64,000 bases of DNA from Annona cherimola (GCA_030490835.1 CM059977.1:14727399-14791398), one strand, 5' to 3'; shown: positions 12,794 through 25,115, numbered from the stretch's first letter. Translations and numbers: made by a program. Notes: generated by a model not told the origin, from the letters alone.

Positions 12794-13779
12794 TTGATAT
12801 ATGAACTGCTCAAAGATTTTTGAATCCTTGGTGATTATGGTTCCATTGCGCTGTCTCCATTTTACTAATTGAGTTGATCAAGATTCTAGTGGGCTCCACA
12901 AAGTACTGTTACAGCTGCAGATGAATCATTGAAGCAGATCTTCTGATATAGGTCCACATAACTCCACTGATAGGCATCTGCTCAGAGTCATCAAATTAGG
13001 AGGATTGTATATTTCCAGTTTGTGTTGTGCATCGAATGAATGCACCGATCATCAAAAGGCAAGTATTATCGATCTCTTATGTAGCCAAGTTTTGTAAGAC
13101 AGGCAGTATGGAAGATAAAGGAGAAATTGAGTGCATCGACTTTTAGGCTCTTTACCAACTGTCAACCAGATTTCAAGGGCAGCAGCGACACTCGAATATC
13201 ATTCCTTATTTCTGGCTTTTTGGAATTGTCATGTTTTTTCCAATTTTGTGAAATAAGTGGCGCTTCTAAAATCTCATATCATTATATACGTGTTAGTCAC
13301 TTTGATCCAAGGTTATGTTCTCCTTGCTTGGGGTTTTATAAGTTTCGGTGGAGCGTAGGATGTAAGTTGTTTACTTGGCAATGCTGTCAGTCTCAAATAG
13401 ATATGGCATGCATGCTTTTCTAGCTTTTAATCAACAGTGCTTGGTCATTTTAGACTGCTCCAAAAAATATTTTTTTATTTTTACAAATATTTTTATAGAA
13501 TTGTTAATCTGGATATATTTAATTTATAAATTAAGTTTTACTATTTCTAGAGATATGTATATATTTATTTTAAATTTTAAATACAGATATTTTGGTCATT
13601 TTAAATGGCTGAAACATGAATAGTGTTTAAAAATCCGAAATAAATAGTGTTTAAATGGTTGCAATGATCATATGCCGTTATCAACAGGTAGTGGGGTGGG
13701 TGTGCAGCAGCATTAGGCATTACGCGCCACCCACCTTTTGGTCGTTTGGCTTTGATGCAGGGCAGATTCCAGAAATAAC
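12794..13779 (+). other. 3' UTR and downstream flank of the CRLK-type gene
   Basis: Sequence after the TAG at 12791-12793 keeps a gene-like base composition to about 13430 and is probably 3' UTR or read-through flank; no single polyadenylation signal stands out. From about 13450 to 13600 it becomes AT-rich, with words (ATATATTTAATTTATAAATTAAGTTTTAC) also seen in the foldback elements at 46560 and 54308, so a fragment of that family is likely. No other gene is visible. Confidence 0.4.
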
Positions 13780-16240
13780 TTCAATTTTTTTGCATTTTAA
13801 AGCTTCTAACTTTGCCCATTTGCATTTTAAACTTCGAAGTTTGACCGTTTGCATTTTAACTCCTGAGAACTTTGCTTCCTTTGCATTATAGACCTTGACT
13901 CATAACAACGGTAAATAACAAGTAATTTTGGGCCATTCGTGTGCTCAAGTTTTTAAAATGATGCAAATAACCTTCACAACAAGGTTATAACTCTTATGGT
14001 TCATGCATGCAAATCTCTCTCCTTCCTTATTTCGTTCTCTTGATTCCTCCCTCGTTGCAATTGCAGTTATTTTTGTTCTCAGTTGCACAGAGCTTCGATC
14101 TTTTTCCACCCCCAATTGGGCGGCAATGGGAACACATCTGTCCAAGCCTCATTTGCCCACATCACTTGATTCCAGCCATCCAATCTTGTCAATGAAGAAT
14201 CGGTTTGTGTCGTCAACTCCATGTGGTGCATGTTCATGGTAGCCTTGAAGCCTGACATTACCAATGTCCCCACCAAACTTTTGATTCGTAGAAGGAAAGG
14301 ATCTGCTGGTAGGAGGATGGGTGAATAAAAGGCTAAGGTGTGCATAAGCAAAGATGGTTGTCAGCATTTTTCTCCTATCCACTGTGATCTCTATCTGAGC
14401 ACCGGTTACGTTCTAGAAGAGATTAGAAACTGCACCCATTTCCTAAGCTTGTATTTGGACCGGATCCAGCTCAACTTCGGAAGTTGAGAAGGCTTCGGAA
14501 TCCTCTTTTTTGGCAAAATAGCTTGGTGGGCACCATGCCTCTTTTGATTTTTCTTAAAGCAGGTAGTTAAGGTCGCATTCCATGTTGCATTTGCGGGCCT
14601 GTTTTCGCTTGAATTTCTCTTCCAAGCAGCAGCTTCATTAATGCTAGCTATGTGCCAAGGCCAAGTTTTTTCACGCATGATTATTTGCCATGTCAAAATC
14701 ATGTGGTTAGATTTAGGGGTGCAACTTGGGTAGGGTACCCATAAGTACCCACCGACACGACCTTAAATTGGGTAGGGTATAGTAGAAAATTTTACTCATA
14801 GGTATGGATAGGGTAGAAATCATTACCCAACCCCCTAAATAGGCTAAGGGTAGAGTATACAAGCTGAACCGACCCAGATGGATACTCACATGGGTATCCT
14901 AAATAGTAAATAACTATAAATATGTGTATAAATACATAATAGTTTATATCCCCATTCACCGATAAATTATTGTTAGCTTGATTTTTTGTATAAAGTTTGT
15001 ATTTGTAATGACGGATGATTATAACACGAATGCGAAAAATGATGTTAATGTGATTATTAATATGAATAATTAAGCTACAAAGAATATAGAAATAGATGTA
15101 AACAACAATAAAATGAAATTAATTATAAACTATAAAGTCTAAAATGTAAATGAGTATTACTCTATATTATTTAAACAACATAAAAAATATTTTATCACAT
15201 GTCGTTATTGGTTATTGTAGAAACCGATTTAGAACCGGAACTAGGACAGACTTTATAAATAATGAATAGGGTTGGGTATAGTAGGAACCGACGCTGTAAG
15301 CGAGTAGAGTAGGGCGGGCTTTTTGAAAATAGAGTATGAGCAAGGTAGACAACTACTCGAACCGAACCAACCTGAGATGCACCCTTAGTTAGATTAAATA
15401 ATCTGATAACCAAAATCGCAAATATGCACTGGCTCTATCTCTGCCAGTTGTCCCAAAAATGGCACCACCCTTCTCCCTTACTCTGCTCGTGCTTATCCTT
15501 ATATCATCATGAGCTTGGGCTTGTGTTGCATCGCCTGTCTTTGCCCACTAAAACATTTTTCTATTGAATTTAGTAGTCATTGTTCCCGAAGGAAGACGGA
15601 CAATGCCGCCAAGATCTGGTGCTAAATCTCTAAAGCGAAGATCCCGAGAATGTCCCATGCCATGCATGTCCTGTGTAAACCAAGTGTCTTCCTTCTCTAG
15701 AGCAGGCTCCATCAAGAACTGGTGGTGACCCAAAAATTGGCAATCATGCCTCATTGATTTTCCTGCTACGAGTAGGTGGCAATTCTCAATGCAAACTTCA
15801 CATCTGTCAAAGCTTCAATTGTTGAATTATAGAGGGATCTCAACTCTTGTTGCTACTGCATCTTACCTCTCTTGAATGCAGCATTTATCTTCCTCCATCT
15901 ATACACTCTCACAAGCTAGCGAAAAGGGAAAAAAATGCAAGAAGAAGACAAACTGGAATTGAATATAAGCATTGTTTGGATTTTTTGGGATGAATCTAGA
16001 GATTCATCAACTAGCCAGTTCCGCTTTCCTTCATCAGAAACTACGATATTTTTTTTTGTAGTAGAGGGTATTTATGACTATTCACATGTATTAACAGCAA
16101 ATTTAAACACAGTTATGATTAGGGCTTGCAATGCAAAGGAAGTAAAATTATCAGGGTTTAAAATGCAAATGGTTAAACTTCCTGGTTTAAAATGCAAATA
16201 GGCAAAGTAAAAAGGTTTAAAATGCAAAAAATAGAAGGCA
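13780..16240. mobile_element. Element with long inverted repeats (Mutator-like, tentative)
   Basis: Sequence at about 13780-13920 is repeated in reverse complement at about 16090-16240, giving terminal inverted repeats of roughly 140 bp. Each arm contains four copies of a TTTGCATTTTAAA-like word spaced about 31 bp apart. Long repeats of this kind are typical of Mutator-like elements, but I could not identify a 9-bp target duplication or a transposase. The interior holds sequence of gene-like composition at 14000-14700 and 15430-15930 that I do not recognise, so it may carry captured host DNA. A non-autonomous hAT element is nested at 14714-15387. Confidence 0.5.
14714..15387. mobile_element. 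Non-autonomous hAT element, 674 bp
   Basis: The left end reads TAGGGGTGCAACTTGGGT and the right end, in reverse complement, TAAGGGTGCATCTCAGGTT. It is bracketed by an exact 8-bp duplication, GTTAGATT, at 14706-14713 and 15388-15395, the hAT hallmark. Subterminal stretches rich in GGGTAGGGTA and AACCGGAACT words are shared with the large hAT element at 55917-60125, so that element or a relative probably mobilised it. There is no open frame for a transposase. Confidence 0.9.
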
Positions 16241-16266
16241 TACATTACTGGCTCGTCTCCGGCTAG

Positions 16267-17248
16267 TAGGGGTGCAACTCGAGTTCGCCTCAATCCTAAC
16301 TCTAACTCTATTTATAAACCTAAACTCTAATCCTATTTTTGAAATTTGGGCTCGGGTTGAATTTCGAGCTAGAATTCGAGTTGAAATTATTCTATATATT
16401 TATTATCTATCTTATACTTATTCAACTTTAAATCTATCATTAAAAAAAATCAAAAATGATATTTTTCTATTTTCAAGCAAAAATTCAAGAGTGTTTAAGA
16501 ATGTAAAGAAGAAAAATCTCATTTAAACATTCTCTTTATACTAAGTAAACTAATAGTCATTTCTCAAAAAAATAGACTAGTTGCTTATTTTAGAAAATAA
16601 AAAGTTACGTTATTTTTCTATTATGCAATTTAATATTAATATCATAAACATATACATAAACATTAATATATAATTATAAGAAAAACCTTATAATGTCAAT
16701 CATAATAAAAAATATTCAACAATTATAGTATTAAGTCAAGTAAATTATAACAAATTTATTTCAAGTAGAATAAACATCTAACTATTAATATCATATTGAA
16801 AGTTGAAACAACCAAATGATAACATCTTACAAAAGTAATTAAGTTAAAATACCAAATAATACATCTCAAAGTTCTAAAAATAATTTTATTTTTTTTGTTT
16901 TAAAACTATCACTAAACCAAACTCTTTTTTCCTAAAAGAAAATATAAAAATATTATATTATATGATTGAACTGAAGAATGTATAATGTTTATATATTGTA
17001 TAAAATAAATATACTATAAATGAGGGGAACAGAATTAGATTTATATGAAGTATAAAATAAATATAAAATTTATTATATATAATTCAAGTTTGGGGTCAGC
17101 TCAACCTGGGTTCAAGTTCTTTTTAATTCAGGTTCTGGTTGAACCTAAAAAATCAAGGTCGAGTTTTACCGTGAACAGTTTTAACACTGTTTTAATTCGA
17201 GTCCGGTGAACCAAGTTCCAGTCAAGCTCAGCCCAAGTTACACCCCTA
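16267..17248. mobile_element. Non-autonomous hAT element, 982 bp
   Basis: The left end is TAGGGGTGCAACTCGAG and the right end, in reverse complement, is TAGGGGTGTAACTTGGG. An exact 8-bp duplication, CCGGCTAG, lies at 16259-16266 and 17249-17256. The ends belong to the same terminal class as 14714-15387 and 55917-60125, but the subterminal sequence (TCGAGTT and GGTTCAAGTT words) differs, so it is a separate subfamily. The interior is AT-rich and non-coding. Confidence 0.9.
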
Positions 17249-17256
17249 CCGGCTAG

Positions 17257-17879
17257 TCGAGTCGTTTGATGAAAAAGTGTGAAATTTAAATATCTGAAAT
17301 TACCCTAAAAGGGTGTCATTTTGTGGGTATACTTTGCCTTTTCTTTATTATTATTTTTTAACTTTTTCTTCAATTTTTTTTTTTTAACTCAGGCCACCAG
17401 GATAAATTCAAATTCTTGTACAACGTTTTTTGCTTTTTTTTTTTCCTGCTTGTATTGCAGAAAATTAGGAGAAAAATGCGTGTATTTGAGAAGCGAGAAA
17501 ATATCACCTCACGAAGGGGACCCAAACGAAGCCTTGAAGAAGCCTTTTCATATGGTCCTAGCCCTCGGCGGGAAACCTATAAAAAAGAACATCGAAGTTT
17601 CTCCCAGCCAGTAAAAGTCGAGAAAAATCTGACATTTAAAACGTCGCTCCTCTATACTTTCCCACTGCCGAACTTCTATTTTTAACTTCATCCCAGATTT
17701 CCAGTGCACACCAGCCTTAGACGTTTCTCACGGCGCCGGTACTGGCGACTGGCAGCAATTGTGAGAATGCGCACGCATAGATACGCCTCAAATGGCCTCC
17801 CGACGGCGTCAATACAAGTCATCAGTTGAAGACAAGTAACCCCAGTGAAACGAAGAAACTACACCAGCACCACCACCAT
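17257..17879. other. Spacer between hAT element and PI4K gene
   Basis: T-rich sequence to about 17460, then a mixed-composition stretch to 17880. Short open frames occur, but their peptides are unlike any family I know. No regulatory element is recognised. Confidence 0.4.
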
Positions 17880-18461
17880 ATACAAAAATGCGCATCGCCT
17901 GTTTTATTTTTCCAACAAGAGAAGCTCGATAGCCTGGACCCAGGAAAAACGAAAAAGAAAAAGTTCAAATAAGAAGAGCAAGACTAGGCATACACCTCGA
18001 GGACAAGCATACGACTTCCCAAACGTCGCCTGGGGCCATCACCCACAGACAAGACAGGCCAACGGCTATGAACCTCGGGCAATTCGGAACGACCACATGA
18101 TGCACTGACATGCGGCGCATAAGGAGAAAATTGCCCCAGAAGCAGATACGCTGCGACGTGAAACTTGCATGTGGAGATGAAAATTGACATGGGTCAAGCA
18201 CGAATGTGCAACTTCCTCCGGGGTGGCCTACGCCAACAACACGTTCAAACTCACGTCTTGACAGCAGCAACATATCCTTCTAAAATATTTACACACGTAG
18301 ATTTCCTACTTCTAACTCAAATTCCTCACCGGAAGAAAAAAGATAGAAAACTATGCTGCGTTATCCTTTTCCTCCAGGATGCTTCTTATTCTACTTCCTG
18401 CTGCCTTTCTGTTTCTACAAACGCAACCAGAGCAACCTCCCTCCCTCCCTCCCTCCCTCCC
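17880..18461 (-). other. Probable 3' UTR of the PI4K gamma gene
   Basis: Downstream of the PI4K stop on the minus strand the composition stays gene-like for about 550 bases. TTTATT on the plus strand near 17900 would give an AATAAA-type signal on the minus strand. The (CCCT)n run near 18438-18462 lies directly beside the stop codon. The transcript end is inferred. Confidence 0.4.
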
Positions 18462-20384
18462 TCAAAACTGGCACGATGTCCCCATCCTCTGTCTGAGGCC
18501 ACCCACAACACACTTCCGGGCAGTAAAAGAACCCCGCAGAAGCTCCTGGAACCGCTCCGGGAACAGCCCCCATTCGTCTTCACTCATGTCAGCCAACTTC
18601 ACAAAGCAGGCACTTGCAGGCAGTGGCTCGTTTGCACTCCTGCTGCCCCCCAAAGTGCCGCCGCCATTGTATTTGTACCCCTGTTTAGATGATCTCTGAT
18701 GATTCGTCACACCCAGTCCGATGCTTTTCAGGGACATTGAAAGCTTTGAAACAGTTTGAATCTTGCATGGGCCAATCTTGCATGGGCCATTAGAACAATC
18801 AACAGAAATTGTGCTGCTCTCTTCTTCACCTTCACTTTCTTCTTCCTCTTCCACACACTCCTCTACTTTAGAGAGCGGATTTCTCCCATTTCCTACTTTA
18901 CCGAAAGGGTTATACTTGTTCACGTACTCATCTGCTGTTCTGGGGAAAAAATCTGCTTCCTCATAGTCTATGTCAAACTGAAACTCTTCTTCCTCCCTCG
19001 TTACAACTTTGGGGGAGAACAGTCTCTCTCTTTCTGCAATCAGCCTTCTGGCCTCTATGCAAACCAGCTCCAGTTCGCTTGGCTCCTCATCATGGCCCCG
19101 GAACTCTCTGCTCATCATCTCACCAATCTCTGCCAGGCAAAGACCATAAGCAGCAGCTTCCTTGAGATAGATTGTGCAAAGAACCAGGACACGGAGACAT
19201 GCTTCTCTGATCATAGGCAGCTCCATCTGCAGCATCTCAGAATCCTTAATCGGATCAAGATTTGCTATGTATTCAAGCTCATCATCAGAGAATGGGATTG
19301 ACGCCTGAGGCCAATGGATCCATTCAAAATACGGGTCCTCCAAGCCTTCTGGCAAGCAAAGGCCATGATCAATAGGAATAAGCTCCACCTCACCAAATCT
19401 CCCAACACCATCAAGTTTCCTAACCAAGAGGTTCCCAGCATGCCTGTCTGTATTAAAGATCCTAATATCTAATATTCCTATTCTATGTACAGCAGCCACA
19501 GGATAGCGAGATGGACCATGGTCACTGGCATCAAAGTCATGAGGTATGAACTGTTGAAAGGAAGCAATTTTGCTTACCTGCTTCCTATCATGAGACTTGG
19601 CACCATTTACCCCATCATTAACATTGAAAATCGAGTGAGTAACCTTCACAAGCGCTGTTGGAGGCACATTAGCAAAGTGATTGTAATCAAGAAGGTAGGC
19701 TGCAACTTCTCGGAAGCCTGTCTCCCCAACCCTAACTGACCGTTTTAGACCAGGCTGTCCTAGTGCTTTGCCAACAAAACCCTTCGGGTTGTTTGGAGCA
19801 AAGGGCTCTTCGTCTGTTGGTTTAACAATGGCAATACTCTCACCCCTGCAGTTCCTAAAATAGTAAGCACCCCCAAGTCCACTACACACAGGCACTGGAT
19901 CAACACCACTTTTAATTGCTTTGACAACATCCTTCACCAGCTGCTTTGTTCTGGTATAGTGACTTGAACCACCTAAAACCTCAACCAGTCCACTTTGGTC
20001 CCTTTGCTGGATATCTTTCCCAGTAGGTGACAGGCATGGAGTTGATGAGCTTCTGTGGAGGTGGTTCCTTGTGAGCAGAAGTGGAGAATCATGACGTACA
20101 CTGCTGAGGTCATTCTTCAACACAAGATCCCCAAATGTCAATGAGCTCTCCTCGATTGGAACATTCAGGGCCAACTGCAACTTCCTCTTCACAGTGTGAG
20201 CATTGTCGCCTCGATCCAATTCAATTCCCAAGACGCTGCCAGTGTCAGTCTGAACAAACACCCGCCGCCTACCAGCAGGTTTCCCTTCCATATTCCTATT
20301 CCCATGGCATTCACCGCTCAGGGCACCATTGATGATTGCAACTGCCATCTGTGTCTGAACTGGGCTGTCCAAATTATGAGACAT
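18462..20384 (-). CDS. PI4KG7: Phosphatidylinositol 4-kinase gamma (ubiquitin-like domain kinase)
   Basis: One uninterrupted coding exon of 640 aa from the ATG at 20384. The open frame extends 14 codons further upstream but without another ATG, and family members begin with the matching MS-NLDSPVQTQMAVA. A ubiquitin-like fold spans about residues 38-106 (RVFVQTDTGSVLGIEL onward). The kinase domain follows: VKPTDEEPFAPNNPKGFVGK with the ATP-site lysine at 188, FNTDRHAGNLL with Asp 313 and Asn 318, and IDHG with Asp 339. A long acidic linker precedes the conserved C-terminus, which ends RMGTSCQF. Plant gamma-type PI4Ks of this class (Arabidopsis PI4Kg4, g5, g7) are reported to act partly as protein kinases on ubiquitin-pathway partners, with weak or no lipid kinase activity. 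A five-residue duplication, GPCKI twice, lies at about 533-542. The symbol is a family-level guess between g5 and g7. Confidence 0.95.
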   Translation of the reverse strand: MSHNLDSPVQTQMAVAIINGALSGECHGNRNMEGKPAGRRRVFVQTDTGSVLGIELDRGDNAHTVKRKLQLALNVPIEESSLTFGDLVLKNDLSSVRHDSPLLLTRNHLHRSSSTPCLSPTGKDIQQRDQSGLVEVLGGSSHYTRTKQLVKDVVKAIKSGVDPVPVCSGLGGAYYFRNCRGESIAIVKPTDEEPFAPNNPKGFVGKALGQPGLKRSVRVGETGFREVAAYLLDYNHFANVPPTALVKVTHSIFNVNDGVNGAKSHDRKQVSKIASFQQFIPHDFDASDHGPSRYPVAAVHRIGILDIRIFNTDRHAGNLLVRKLDGVGRFGEVELIPIDHGLCLPEGLEDPYFEWIHWPQASIPFSDDELEYIANLDPIKDSEMLQMELPMIREACLRVLVLCTIYLKEAAAYGLCLAEIGEMMSREFRGHDEEPSELELVCIEARRLIAERERLFSPKVVTREEEEFQFDIDYEEADFFPRTADEYVNKYNPFGKVGNGRNPLSKVEECVEEEEESEGEEESSTISVDCSNGPCKIGPCKIQTVSKLSMSLKSIGLGVTNHQRSSKQGYKYNGGGTLGGSRSANEPLPASACFVKLADMSEDEWGLFPERFQELLRGSFTARKCVVGGLRQRMGTSCQF

Positions 20385-22351
20385 AAGATGAGAATTTAGA
20401 GCTGCCAGAGTTCTCACAAGCAGCACAAGAGAGCTCCTCCTCTCTTACACAAGTGCCAACTGTGAACACAGGCACTGGTAAGAAAGGAAGATTTGTTTCC
20501 CAAACAATCATGAATTGACTGTGTGGAAATTGAATACTAACAAAAAGCTCACATCTGCTTTTGTGACAGAAGGAAACCACAGGGATTGTAGAGTTAACTA
20601 CATCGGGAATCTCTCTCTTTCATTCTAGAGTGCAAACAACCTAGTCGAACCTGTAAAGGACAAAATCACATAAGCACCAGAACGAAATTGCTCTGGATGC
20701 AGTAATTTAAAACAACAAGATTAGTTGAACACTGCAGTAAGTTGAAGCAGAAATCATGTAAATAGATTTAGTAATTCGACCAAAACTTGGATGCAGTAAT
20801 TAAAAGAAGGGAATATTCAATTAGCAATGGTGATTTAAAACGATGTGAGGTACACTTCCATGTGGTAATGTAAAACAACAATATGCAGCAATTTTTATGT
20901 ATTCGGGTAATTTGAAACAACACATGATTTGGGTGAGGTAGTTCAATGTTTAACACATGACTCAGATGCAGTGATCGGATGTTCTCTATGTTGATGGAAT
21001 TGAAGCAGGTGCAGTGCATTTTATTAGAGATTTGGGCAAAGGAAGGAAAAACAGAATTACAGACATCCATGAGAAAAATATCTAGAACTAAGGACTTAGG
21101 CAACAGATATATTGGATGAATTGCATCCATATTAGTTTAGTCACCCAATAAGAAAAGTAAATCGATATACTAAAGGCTTCTTGGTTCATCATCTTATGTG
21201 AATCCAGAAAGTGTGTACGGTGCAGCAGATTTTCTGTAACTTCATTCAAGTAAGCAATGTGGTCAAGACCTATCAGAATTAAGATGGGTAAAATTAGACC
21301 ATGAATCCAAGTAATAAATTTCCCAGGCTGATAAAAGGAATTCCTTGGAAGATAAATACAAGAAGACTTTCAGTAAATCACAAAAAAAAAGGGACTAATC
21401 AAACTTAAGACATTTAGAATATTTTTTTAAAAAAATTTCTAAATGTGAAATTTACCTACTGAAATCAATACTCGATAAGAACATAATAATGAATCCCAAG
21501 CAAAAACAAATTTTTTGATTTCCTCTTAGCATCAAAGTTAGAAACAACAACAATGTATCAACCCAAAAAAAAAAAAAACCGACAACAACAACAGCGTTCT
21601 TTCATTCATCTAATCAACATTGATTATTAACATGTAATATTGTAAATATAGCGACATCAATATACACTGACATGGCAGTCTGATAAAAACCAGGTTAGGT
21701 AATATCATTTGCAGCACCCAAAATGATGACAAAATAATAAAATTACATGAATGGAAACAGAAGGCAGATGGATGGAGAGAAATGCAATACGAATTATGAT
21801 TAGCATGATTATCGACTGATGCGTCACTTGCTACAAAGTCGAAGAAGATCGACTCCATCGATGCATCATTGCAAATTCACCCTGCAGCCAGTTGTCACAG
21901 TTTACAACCATGGAATGGGTTACTCTAGCCAGATCCCGAACTACACAAGGCAAGTAGGTATTCCACAGCCGCGCACAGAAAACGGGAGGGGAAAAAGGCA
22001 TGTCCGGATAATATGGCAATATCCCCAAAAACAGTAAAGGTAAGAGCGTCACAGCAGAAGCCAACACAAGCAAAATTTCCTCAACGCCGTAATAAATTTT
22101 CCCTAACAATTGAAAAAGGAAATTTAATGTTGTGTGAGTACGGAAAAACGAAAAACGCACCGTCTCTTAGTCTAGATAGGCCAAACTCCACCGTAATAAT
22201 AATATGAAGAAGAAAACAGTAAGAAGAAGAATGAAAACACTTCAAAGAAGAAAGGTATCAGAAGAAAGGAAAAAGTAAAATATTTTGGAATTTTTCACAC
22301 TGCGTAAACATTAAAAAAAAAAAAAACAAGTGTATAAACAAATTAAGATCC

Positions 22352-22392
<41 letters not shown>

Positions 22393-22880
22393 GAGAATTC
22401 ACTTTTCTTGAATGATCCACACTGATCATCGAAAGATCAAAACCTGTCATTACCATTAAAAAGCTAACAAATGAAGGTACTTCGAATAGCTTCCAAATCA
22501 AACCATTCATGAATTTCGATTCCAGATTACGATACGAAGCATTTCACAATGACATTTACCATTTTCAACAGATCATATCATTAGAATTACCGAAATCAAA
22601 GAATCAACTCACCCAGGATGGATCATTTCAACCGAATCACGAGAATCATCGAATCAACTAGCTCGGAGGCTGACAACTATTAGAAAAAAAATCAACGGAA
22701 ACCTCCACTGGATGAACCGCATCGGTCGATTTAGTTTTCTTCGTGAAGGTGATAAGGATCAGCGGCGGGAAATCGAGATGAACGGGATCAACGGCTCAGG
22801 ACGCAGCGACTCTGAAACCCTCTCTCGCTTCCAATCTCTACCTCTCCGCGCCTGGGAATCTTCCGTTTCATCTCCTTTTA
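20385..22880 (-). other. 5' UTR and leader intron of the PI4K gamma gene
   Basis: Read on the minus strand, a strong acceptor (TTGTCCTTTACAG) ends at 20651, so a leader exon would cover 20650-20385. A strong donor (CCTGG|GTGAGTTGA) lies at 22612, and sequence from 22613 to about 22880 is GC-richer and looks like the first non-coding exon. The inferred intron is about 1.96 kb. It holds AT-rich DNA, an (AG)17 microsatellite and no separate gene. Exon borders come from splice motifs and known family structure only. Confidence 0.6.
22355..22388. repeat. (AG)17 microsatellite
   Basis: A perfect dinucleotide run of 34 bases, CT-type on the PI4K transcript strand, inside the inferred leader intron. 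GA/CT tracts near plant promoters can bind BBR/BPC factors, but nothing here shows that use. Confidence 0.95.
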
Positions 22881-25107
22881 ACTCTCATAAAAAGGGTTAA
22901 AACTAACCATGGTCAGATGACCGGGTTCGAGCTCATGCATTTTACGTAGCGAACGCGTCATCTACAAGCGCTAAAAGAATCGCAGTAAATTCTCCAGATA
23001 GAAGGAGAGAAAAATCAAATCTGAGACGTTGAAATGTTTTTTAGTTTCGTTAATTTTATATTTAAGTAGTTTTATACTATTATAATAATTTATTCTGTGA
23101 TCGTTGAAGGGCCGTCCAGATATTTAGGAAAACTCATTCAAAACCGATGCTGTATGATAAGAGGGTCAATGGCCCTTTGCCACTTTTGCTATAAATGCGT
23201 TTGATAGTTTAGGATTCTTCTGCGCCTCGCTTCGAAATAGAAGGCCAGAGAGGTGTATGCTGATTGTTGGCCGTTGGATTGACGGGGGGCGGAAGGATTT
23301 GACGGTCGGATACGCTGCGACGTGGAGAGACAAGATTTGTCTTGGCGACGTGTTTCAATTAGCGGCGATGGAGGACGGAACGGCCTCTTCCGCGTGGATA
23401 ATGGACGCAGAATATCAAGCACCGAGAAGATCGTGACCTTTTCATTTCTGCCGTACGCGTGGCTTGAAGATTATGACCGTGCGCATGAATGTATCATATC
23501 CATTCTCTCCTGGTTTCACGTCCATTTATCGAGGATTAATTCGCGTCTCAAATATTTTACTTGCCGGGAATGATTTTATTAGTTGGGATAAGCAAATATT
23601 TTGCTTAATTTACTTTAAAATTTTTATTTACAATTTTTTTACTTTTTTAAATGATAAAAGTTGATTTATATTTTAAATACACTTAGATAAACCTGTACAT
23701 GAAAAACAAAAAAGCATTTAATTGTTTATCTAAATGTATTTAACGTAAAACCAAAATTTATCTTTTTTATATGTGTATTTTTTTTAGATTTTCAAATATA
23801 TACACATACTTGAAAATTATAAAACTTTATTTTATATTAAATATGCTTATATAAGCAAATGTATAAAGAAAAAATAAAACAAGTGTTATAAATAGAGTTT
23901 TTGACTGAGCTAAATGACACATTTGTTTAGCCCAAATTAACCGAATCAATTTTCTTTATTTTTTGGTCCATTTACTTGAATAAATATTGTGCGAGAAAAT
24001 GTCCGCTTCAAGTACACTAATTAAGTCGAACACTTATCATTCATAGCTATGAGCAAACAATCTTGAAATGAAAATTTATTTATTAAAAATATTTTTTCCT
24101 TTATGAAAAAGTAACAGCGTTTCTTATTATAATTTTTCTTAATTTTAATACTCATTTTTCCATTTTTAATACACTTTTATTCCAAATTCTTATTCCAACC
24201 AGACTGAACAATTCCAATTTTTTTTCCCTTGAATGGTAATTTTCTTTTTCCTTGAATGGTATCGGGTAGGTCAATTGACCCAGCCAATCCAATCCAATTA
24301 TCCAGAGCTACATTTCAAGTCAGCTGGTGATATCTTCTAACGTTGGTAGTATTGTTTCTATATTATAATATTCGATCATTAATTTTTCGTTTTTCATAAA
24401 ATATAATTTCATTATTTTTGTTCTTGCCGTATAATTATTTCCTCTCTTTTACTCATCTTTTTTTAAAAAATATTTCTGCCGAATTATTTTTCCTAATTAA
24501 TATACGTATGCACATAACCTTTTTGTTGCCAATTTTAATACTTGTCCGAATTCAAAACCCATCTCTATTTTCTTTTTTCTAAAAATAGCCACTGTTGCCT
24601 CTTCGATATGCCAACTATTATAATTTTCTTTGTTAATCTTAAAATTTATTTTCATATTTCAAGTTCCAACAATGATAAGGACCACGTTTTTTATGAAAAT
24701 AATAAGGTCCTTCTTGATGGGTCGTAATTTTCAATATTCTTTCTCGGATGAATAACCGCTATTAGTTTCCCAGCCAGCATACGACCAAGTCTGGACAATG
24801 GAGTATGGTGATTCAATTCGTCAAGGAAAAAGACAAGCGTCCATAAAGAAGAAAGTAATGCAAAATGGACAGGTAATGCTCTCTATAGTTAGAAACCCGT
24901 ACATACGCATTTATGGTGTGGTTGTTTTGATGCAGTAGTTCGCCAGACTGCGAAAAATATTTTTACCTATTATTACATATCTTTCAACGTACTCTCACAT
25001 ATTAATTATTTAATTACTCTGCTTTTCAAGAATTACTTCTAAGTTTTAACTGGTTCACATTTTTTATATTTAATTATCCTAAGTTTCAATTATTACTCTT
25101 GACATAT
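22881..25107. other. Upstream region of PI4K and AT-rich spacer with one eroded foldback
   Basis: Bases 22881-23530 flank the PI4K transcript and contain a GC-richer piece (23210-23480) without a recognisable protein. About 23590-23935 is an eroded foldback element: its arms share AAGCAAAT and TAAATACACTTAGATAAAC words, with inverted partners near 23750 and 23900, like the element at 46560-46942. From 24000 to 25107 the DNA is AT-rich without recognised features. Confidence 0.45.
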
Positions 25108-25115
25108 CATTCCAC

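Noticed and set aside
18756..19301. Long plus-strand open frame opposite the PI4K gene
   Set aside because: It is the antisense shadow of the conserved PI4K coding exon, with no family resemblance of its own.
20385..20580. Upstream open frames in the PI4K leader, including an in-frame extension to 20426
   Set aside because: Their first codons are GTG, not ATG, and family alignment places the start at 20384.
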